This document shows positions 58,997 through 64,000 of a DNA stretch of 64,000 nucleotides, piece after piece. The notes beneath the pieces are model-generated. The model searched no databases, was not told the origin of the DNA, and worked only from the letters and a program-made list of their open reading frames with translations. The stretch spans positions 310,001 through 374,000 of the forward strand of contig JAGPYM010000013.1 of assembly GCA_020736575.1 (NCBI GenBank), read 5' to 3'. The DNA is from Thelonectria olida (lineage: Eukaryota; Ascomycota; Sordariomycetes; Hypocreales; Nectriaceae). The position numbers were made by a program, and so were the translations under genes. How positions within the stretch are numbered: position 1 is the first letter of the stretch; every line of letters begins with the position of its first letter.

Positions 58997-59975
58997 CTTC
59001 GGAAAGGGCGTTGCTGGCAGGCAAGACGGCGAAGCTGAGAGCCTTGCAGTAGAAAACAGACAATGAGCTAAAAGTAGAGGCGCTGTTCAGAAGCAGATAT
59101 CAGGGCAAAGTTGCGGACAAGGTGAAGCGATGACTCAAGACCACTTGATGCGCAACCACAAAAGGATGAAAAGTCGGCGATGAAGAAAGAGAAAGAAGAG
59201 AGGAGAGGAGGAGGAAAACAAGAAGAGATAAAATGAAACGAAACTCAGTGGCGGGGGCTGCCAGCTGCTGCGCGACTGGTCTGGCTTGACAGCTGTTGGG
59301 CACCTGGCAGCTGTGTGGTGATGCGAAGCCTGGCACGCACTGATTCACGGGCGTTTGCTCGGGCGGAGGCGGGATGAAGACGTTCATAGGCTGGTGATGT
59401 CAGAGGATAATGGAAGCCACGGCAAACAGTCGTGAATAGAACAAGAGCGGGTTCGGGAAGACGTCGCGGCCGCCCTGTCTCCTTTTCCGACTGGCCAACA
59501 AAGGGCGGACAGCAACAATCGGCGAGGCCGAGGAGAATGGAAGGGCGCTTGCTTGCTTGCTGGTCGATGCCGCTGCCCGTTTGACTCCTCGTATCAGGCC
59601 GTTTGCGCGCTATTCCATTGCTTTCTAGAGTATCAATCATATAAAACATGCTACTCATGCCGCTATCCATGTCTCCATCACCTCTGGTTGGCCCATGACG
59701 GTCCGCGCTGAGGGATGCAGTCACGGTAGCCAGCACAGTACGTCTCAGTGTGAATGCATCATAATCCGTTTTCGAAATGAGGCACACATGTGTGCTTGTG
59801 CGAAAAGGGGCAGTGCATAGGGAGGCGATGTGGGAGTTGGGAGGAAGACGGAGTGTCATCGGCCATCATAGTATCGACTCTGAGGCGGTACATATTTCGT
59901 TTATACATAGAGGGGGAATCTAACATATTTTCTTCTCTTCTCGTACATCGATCGAAACAAAGAGAGAAGCACAAT
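58997..59975. other. Leader/promoter of the large gene and 3' region of the DUF1687 gene
   Basis: No gene is recognised. On the minus strand 59150-59230 is strongly CT-rich, as expected of a leader for the large gene. The open frame at 59859-59245 (-) has no family resemblance and starts within the DUF1687 3' flank. Confidence 0.4.
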
Positions 59976-60492
59976 CTACTTCTTCTGGGCATTGAGAATC
60001 TTCAGGATCTCGGACTCGTTGTCGCCAGCAATGGCCTTGCCATTGTTCCAATCCACAACCTGCAAACAGCCGTTAGTGCCAAACCCAAGAAGAAAAGATT
60101 AGCAAGCAAACATACCACCGGTCGCACGAAAGCGCTATTGCTCTCCTTGAACTTCTTCAAGGCTTCCTTCTCGTTGTTCGCCTCCTTGATGATCTGGGAG
60201 ATGCCGCTGGGACCAACGTACTCCAGGATCGTCTTGACCTGGTCCTCGGTAGGAGCGTCTTCGGTGACGTTGAGCTCGAAGGGTTCGCGGCGCGGCGTGG
60301 CGCTGGCCGAGGCGCCGGCCGTCGAGTTGGCAGAGAGCGTCTTGAGCAGGCTGGCGACTCTCACCGAGGCCGGGGAGCTGGCCTTGTGGAAGACGGTGAT
60401 GATGTCGAGCGTCTTGGACTGTGGGACGAGAAGCGTGAGCAATTGAGGTTTTAAAAGGCCAGCTAGGAGGGCAAAGAACTTACGAAAAACAT
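59976..60492 (-). CDS. FMP46: DUF1687 thioredoxin-fold mitochondrial redox protein (Fmp46-like)
   Basis: Fungal DUF1687 proteins have a thioredoxin-like fold, and the yeast member Fmp46 is found in mitochondria; the substrate is unknown. Exons on the minus strand are 60492-60484 (only 9 nt, MFF), 60418-60116 and 60059-59976, all phase 0, for 131 residues. Family sequence begins at once with SKTLDIITVFHKASSPASVRV. It continues with PFELNVTEDAPTEDQVKTIL and a YVGP segment, and ends VVVDWNNGKAIAGDNESEIL. There is no CxxC and no Cys in the usual active-site position of the spliced product, so redox activity is doubtful. The very short first exon was chosen because its ATG and donor (GTAAGT) fit the family N-terminus. 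Confidence 0.85.
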
Positions 60493-60925
60493 GTTGGGCG
60501 AGCGATGAGTGCAAAACTATCGAAAGGGCAGCGTTTGCGTGAGGGAGAGTGCGTGAATGTCCTGCACTTCAAGTAGGTTGATGTTGGATGGATGCTCCGA
60601 TTCGGGATAGCTTCAGGTTGGTCGTGAAGCTGCGTCACGCCGAATTGATGACTTAATGGCTCGGCACATCGGATGGTCCGTGCATCGCCGAGCATCCACG
60701 CTGAGTTCCACCCTCAGGCTTCAGAGAAACAGGGAATGAAGCATCGTGCATCGTGAACTTGATCTGACCTTGTGTGCAATTGGACAAATGCCCAATGATC
60801 AATTGCAGTTTTACCTCCCTCGACTCCTTTTAATGCTCTATGAGAAAATATATGCAACTCCTAATAGGCCCCCTTCCCCCGTCAATTGGTGGGAAACCCG
60901 CCAACAATACGTCTGATTGATGATC
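60493..60925. other. Tandem spacer (433 bp)
   Basis: This contains the upstream region of the DUF1687 gene and the 3' flank of the desaturase-like gene on the same strand. Around 60780-60870 it is AT-rich. Nothing else is seen. Confidence 0.45.
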
Positions 60926-62382
60926 CTACTTCTTTGGCGGATACTTCTCCCTGATCTGCTCCTCCGTGAACTTCCGCGTCAGCTTCTTTAATAGCTCAAT
61001 CCTCCCCTCCATCGTCAGCTGGATCTGGTCTCCCATGGGAACGAGGCACTTTGCCAACGTCTCATAATCCTTGATCATGAGTCTGAATGTCACCATCAGG
61101 TAGTCAATGTTGTGGAACACCAAGGCACTCTCCTTGGCGTAGATGTGCTTCTGCTGCAGGAACGACACCGGGTGGTCGCGCCAGTGCCTCAATGGGTTGA
61201 GATGGTGAGAGGTGTGATAGCCGTCATTGTAGCAGTATCGGTTGCTCTATAATCCCATGTCAGTAATTCGGGTCTTTTTACTCTCTTGAAACCACGTACC
61301 GGGACATCAATCAGCGTGATGCTAGAGCGAAAGTCTGAGTCGGGTTGTTCTTGGTCAACAAACGCATGCTGGCCCCAATTGCCAACCATGAGGCCGAAGC
61401 GAAGCAGGAACAAGGGAAGAAGGTAGGCAAAGAATGTCGCTCTTCCATCAATGCGGCTCATGAGATAGTAAAATGCGTAGGTGGAAAACTCGGATGCTGC
61501 GGCCTTGACTGCCATGGCGGGTCGCTTCTTTCGCAAAAAGTACAGAGGAAGATCGAACCAGATGAAGAAGTAGAAGCGACCGACGTAGTGAAGGAAGTTG
61601 AAGATGTCGTCTCGTTGGTACCTCATGGTTGAAGAGAGGTCGTCGGGCCCATTGCCCTCGACGTGGTGGTGCTTGACGTGGTGGTAAAAGTACGTGTTCC
61701 AGGTGTGGCCCATCATGGGATCGAGGAGATACGGGAACGTCTGGTCAATGAACCAAAGCCTCTTGTTCAGGACGCCCCTCATGTGAATGTGTTGGTGCAT
61801 CATCAGCGTGTAAGCTCCCGTGTAGTAAAACTGCATGGCAACATGGAGGATGGCGTGGGTGTAGGTGAAGTTGTAGAAGAGATAGGCCACGCTGGGGACT
61901 GAGGTGCTGAGGTAGATCATCAGGTGTGTGAGCATGATCACGTCTGTCTCAACGCGGACCATCTTCCTCGCCCACGAAACATAGGGATTCAGGACATGTT
62001 TCTCAAAGGGAAGAGGGAGCTTCATTGAGCGCAAGTCGACGGACGAAATCACGGATGGCTCAAAATCAGGATGCTGTGGATCGTTCATGGCTTTGAGGAG
62101 CGCCACGTCGGCTTCGTCGTCGTCGCTGCTCTGATTTCCAGAGGTTCGTTTGAGACATGTCGTGGTCGCAGCGGTCTTTGACGTATTGGACAAGCCATTG
62201 TCTGATGCATCCAATCCGGAACAAGTCTCAACGCCTTGCTGCTGCTTCGTCGAGTTTCTCACATCGTCGGCCATGGAGCTCAGCACGACGCGGTCTGCTG
62301 GCGTTAGAGCCGCATCGAAGACAATGTGGCTGTCCATGGCGATTCTGTTGCTGGAGATGTTAATGAAGAAGCGAGAAGGCAC
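60926..62382 (-). CDS. Fatty-acid-desaturase-family membrane protein
   Basis: This is a di-iron membrane oxygenase/desaturase of the FA-desaturase superfamily; the lipid substrate is not evident. Exons are 62382-61300 and 61246-60926, phase 0, for 467 residues. A start at 62337 (MDSHIVFD) is also possible. The N-terminal 120 residues are soluble, with an acidic stretch (SSDDDEAD). Membrane segments include LTHLMIYLSTSVPSVAYLF, AILHVAMQFYYTGAYTLM, FYFFIWFDLPLYFL and FFAYLLPLFLLRFGLM. Histidine boxes are HQHIHMR near 200 and HHVKHHHVEGN near 238. The third, DGYHTSHHLNP near 370, is completed only after splicing. All three boxes are present, so catalysis is likely. There is no cytochrome b5 domain. 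The family also includes ketolases and hydroxylases, so desaturation itself is an inference. Confidence 0.88.
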
Positions 62383-63268
62383 GTCGAAACCAACATCCAG
62401 TTCTTTTTGTTTGGCAATTGCCCTCCCAATGGATCCGGACTCGTCCTAGACCCCTTCTCCCAGGCCCCTGGGCCCCTATTGTTTTGCTGGCGGGCAGAGA
62501 TTGACAGCATCTCCTCCAGCACGGCTCTGCTCTAAATTAGGAAATGGAGGCGTGAATGCCCGCTAAATCTGCAACTGCCCCGCCGACCGAACGCGCCAAG
62601 CAAGGGTCCATGTCGCCGGCTTTTGAGGTGCCTGTTCTGAGGAATGATCCCCTGCCGGCCCGTTCTCGACCGGTCCATCATCAGGGCCTCTCCACGAAGC
62701 AGTGGTTTGGGGAGAAGAAGAAAAAGCAATCAATCGAGCGCTCAGAATCACTGACACAAATGCAGTGCAAACGTTGAATGTCCACGTTTACCCCAACTAC
62801 CTCGGCCTATCACAGCCGCCGATAAGTCGGTGTTGCGTACTGCCTGTCTAGGCACGTATTCGTATGCATCCATTTGTCAATGCAGCAATGGAATCTGCAA
62901 CTGCAGGGGAACGCACGCAGCCAACGCGTAAAACCGTCTTCGACCGAGCCCAGACGGTGAGCGGTCAGTTCCATCGGTGCTTCAGCGCTGAGCCGTTTCC
63001 GCCGTTCTTTCTGCGCGGGCTCGGCGGCAATAGGCGAATGCCGCCTCGATTCACACATATATCATCCGATAAGTGACAGTTACTCACATAAATTCGCTCT
63101 ATTTCGGACATGCTCTTCTCAACACGTCTTGTTCTCTGAAGTCACATTTCTACCAATCCTATACCCAGTCCCAGATGAATCAAACGCCGTCCAACACTGT
63201 TCAGATGATATAGCCCGCTGAACGCCAAATCCAAGCAAATATTACACCCAAACAGCTAAACAAATCCA
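62383..63268. other. Tandem spacer before the nucleotide pyrophosphatase gene
   Basis: This 886 bp segment has no convincing gene. It holds the desaturase-like gene promoter and the 3' flank of the pyrophosphatase gene. Confidence 0.4.
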
Positions 63269-64000
63269 TCACGATGAGTCGGAATTAGCTTTAGATTTAG
63301 AATCACCTCCCGTGATCTTGTGCCACACCTTTTCCACCTTGTGAGTGATCCAGTCCCACCAGCTGTCTTTGCCCTCGTCTTCTTTGTCATCGCCCTTGTT
63401 GCCACCATTATTAGAATCGCCAGAGCCTGAAGTTGGCTCTGCTGGTTTGGCGGGTTTTGAGGGATTGGATGACGCAGAAGCTTGGGATGGCTCGACGGGT
63501 TGTGAAGGCTCCTTTGGCTTCTCTGGCTTTTCAGGAATAGTCGGACGAGCAGGATCTGAGGGCTTAATAGGTACGCTCGGCCGCAGAGGCTGCGCAGGTT
63601 TCGTGGGCTTCTCCGGGACAGTTGGTCGCACCGGCTCCGTTGTTGGCTGTGGCTTTGATGAAGTCACAGGATCTTCTGGTTCCTCGGGCGTGTCCTCCGA
63701 TTCATGAAGGCCGACAGGCTTAAGAGGCAATCGAAGTGTTCCGTTGTTGGCGGCCGGTTCGATTCCAACTGAGTCACATAGCATGTTATACACTTCGATA
63801 TTTTCTGCTCAACGTTAGTCAATGGATTCCAAAAAAAGTCTTGCACTGTCTCGACTCACGGAAGACATCCACCCTGCTATTAGCGGGATGAGGGAAGGCA
63901 GGGCCGCGTGCAATAAAGATGGCTCGCATCAATGGGTGTTCATGATCATAGCCGTGCAGGCCCCGGGGATGATACACGAGGCCCTTCTCGAGGCCATCCT
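63269..64000 (-). CDS. Nucleotide pyrophosphatase/phosphodiesterase (NPP1-like), C-terminal part
   Basis: Partial: the gene continues beyond the right edge of the window. Visible minus-strand exons are 64000-63860 and 63804-63269, joined in phase (RVDVF/Q/NIEVYNM). The first part (GLHGYDHEHPLMRAIFIARG) is the C-terminal end of the type I phosphodiesterase/nucleotide pyrophosphatase (alkaline-phosphatase superfamily) domain, including the conserved HGYDxxxPxM segment that carries a metal-binding His. The core ends with the conserved NIEVYNMLCDSVGIEPAANNGTL-type stretch, which occurs just after the splice. The last 140 residues are a Pro/Lys/Glu-rich linker with repeated PxxPxKP units, a Gly/Asn/Asp-rich segment and a short Trp-containing amphipathic end (DSWWDWITHKVEKVW). 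The enzyme hydrolyses extracellular nucleotides or phosphodiesters; the N-terminal membrane anchor would lie outside the window. Confidence 0.85.

Noticed and set aside
1..64000. Secondary-metabolite cluster, transposon, integrated virus or CRISPR array
   Set aside because: No polyketide or peptide synthase, no transposase, reverse transcriptase or viral protein, and no regularly spaced repeats were seen.

Overview
The window is a stretch of nuclear genome from a filamentous ascomycete, most likely a Sordariomycete (perhaps Hypocreales; this is inference from gene families and style, and no species can be named). The reasons are short introns of about 45-80 bp with GT..AG ends and CTAAC/CTGAC branch sites, CT-rich 5' leaders, genes on both strands, and families typical of Pezizomycotina: a Ris1/Uls1 SNF2 translocase, fungal Med17, a Yvc1 vacuolar TRP channel, a Rom2-type Rho1 GEF, and a DUF1687 thioredoxin-fold protein. 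No rRNA, tRNA, CRISPR array or intact mobile element was recognised.

Layout. 0.4-4.7 kb (+): SNF2/RING translocase. 5.4-7.4 kb (-): Mediator subunit 17. 7.9-10.2 kb (-): vacuolar cation channel. 10.2-14.8 kb: long gene-poor interval. 14.8-17.1 kb (+): long-chain acyl-CoA synthetase. 18.4-21.6 kb (-): Doa4-like deubiquitinase, divergent from Vps27 (ESCRT-0) at 22.9-25.4 kb (+). 26.8-27.7 kb (+): histidine phosphatase. 28.2-29.1 kb (-): conserved unknown. 30.7-32.5 kb (+): glycerol kinase. 36.4-38.9 kb (+): Hsp70-like ATPase with a proline-rich head. 39.5-40.2 kb (-): secreted cysteine-rich protein made of two repeated modules. 40.2-44.8 kb: second gene-poor interval with a degenerate duplication and microsatellites. 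44.8-50.1 kb (+): Rho1 GEF. 51.0-51.8 kb (-): mitochondrial pyruvate carrier, divergent from the complex I B8 subunit at 52.6-53.1 kb (+). 53.7-58.9 kb (-): one very large unrecognised protein gene whose reading frame is broken by a single in-frame TAG. 60.0-60.5 kb (-): DUF1687 redox protein. 60.9-62.4 kb (-): fatty-acid-desaturase-family membrane protein. 63.3 kb to the window edge (-): C-terminal end of a nucleotide pyrophosphatase/phosphodiesterase.

Most genes are housekeeping and no metabolic gene cluster is evident. Two divergent pairs are functionally matched: the deubiquitinase with ESCRT-0 (endosomal cargo sorting), and the pyruvate carrier with a complex I subunit (mitochondrial respiration). 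Acyl-CoA synthetase, glycerol kinase and the desaturase-like protein are scattered lipid-metabolism genes. The points most worth following are the in-frame TAG at 57287-57289, the two-module secreted protein, the distant first coding exon of the SNF2 gene, and the two divergent pairs. All exon boundaries were assigned by eye from splice consensus, frame continuity and family resemblance.
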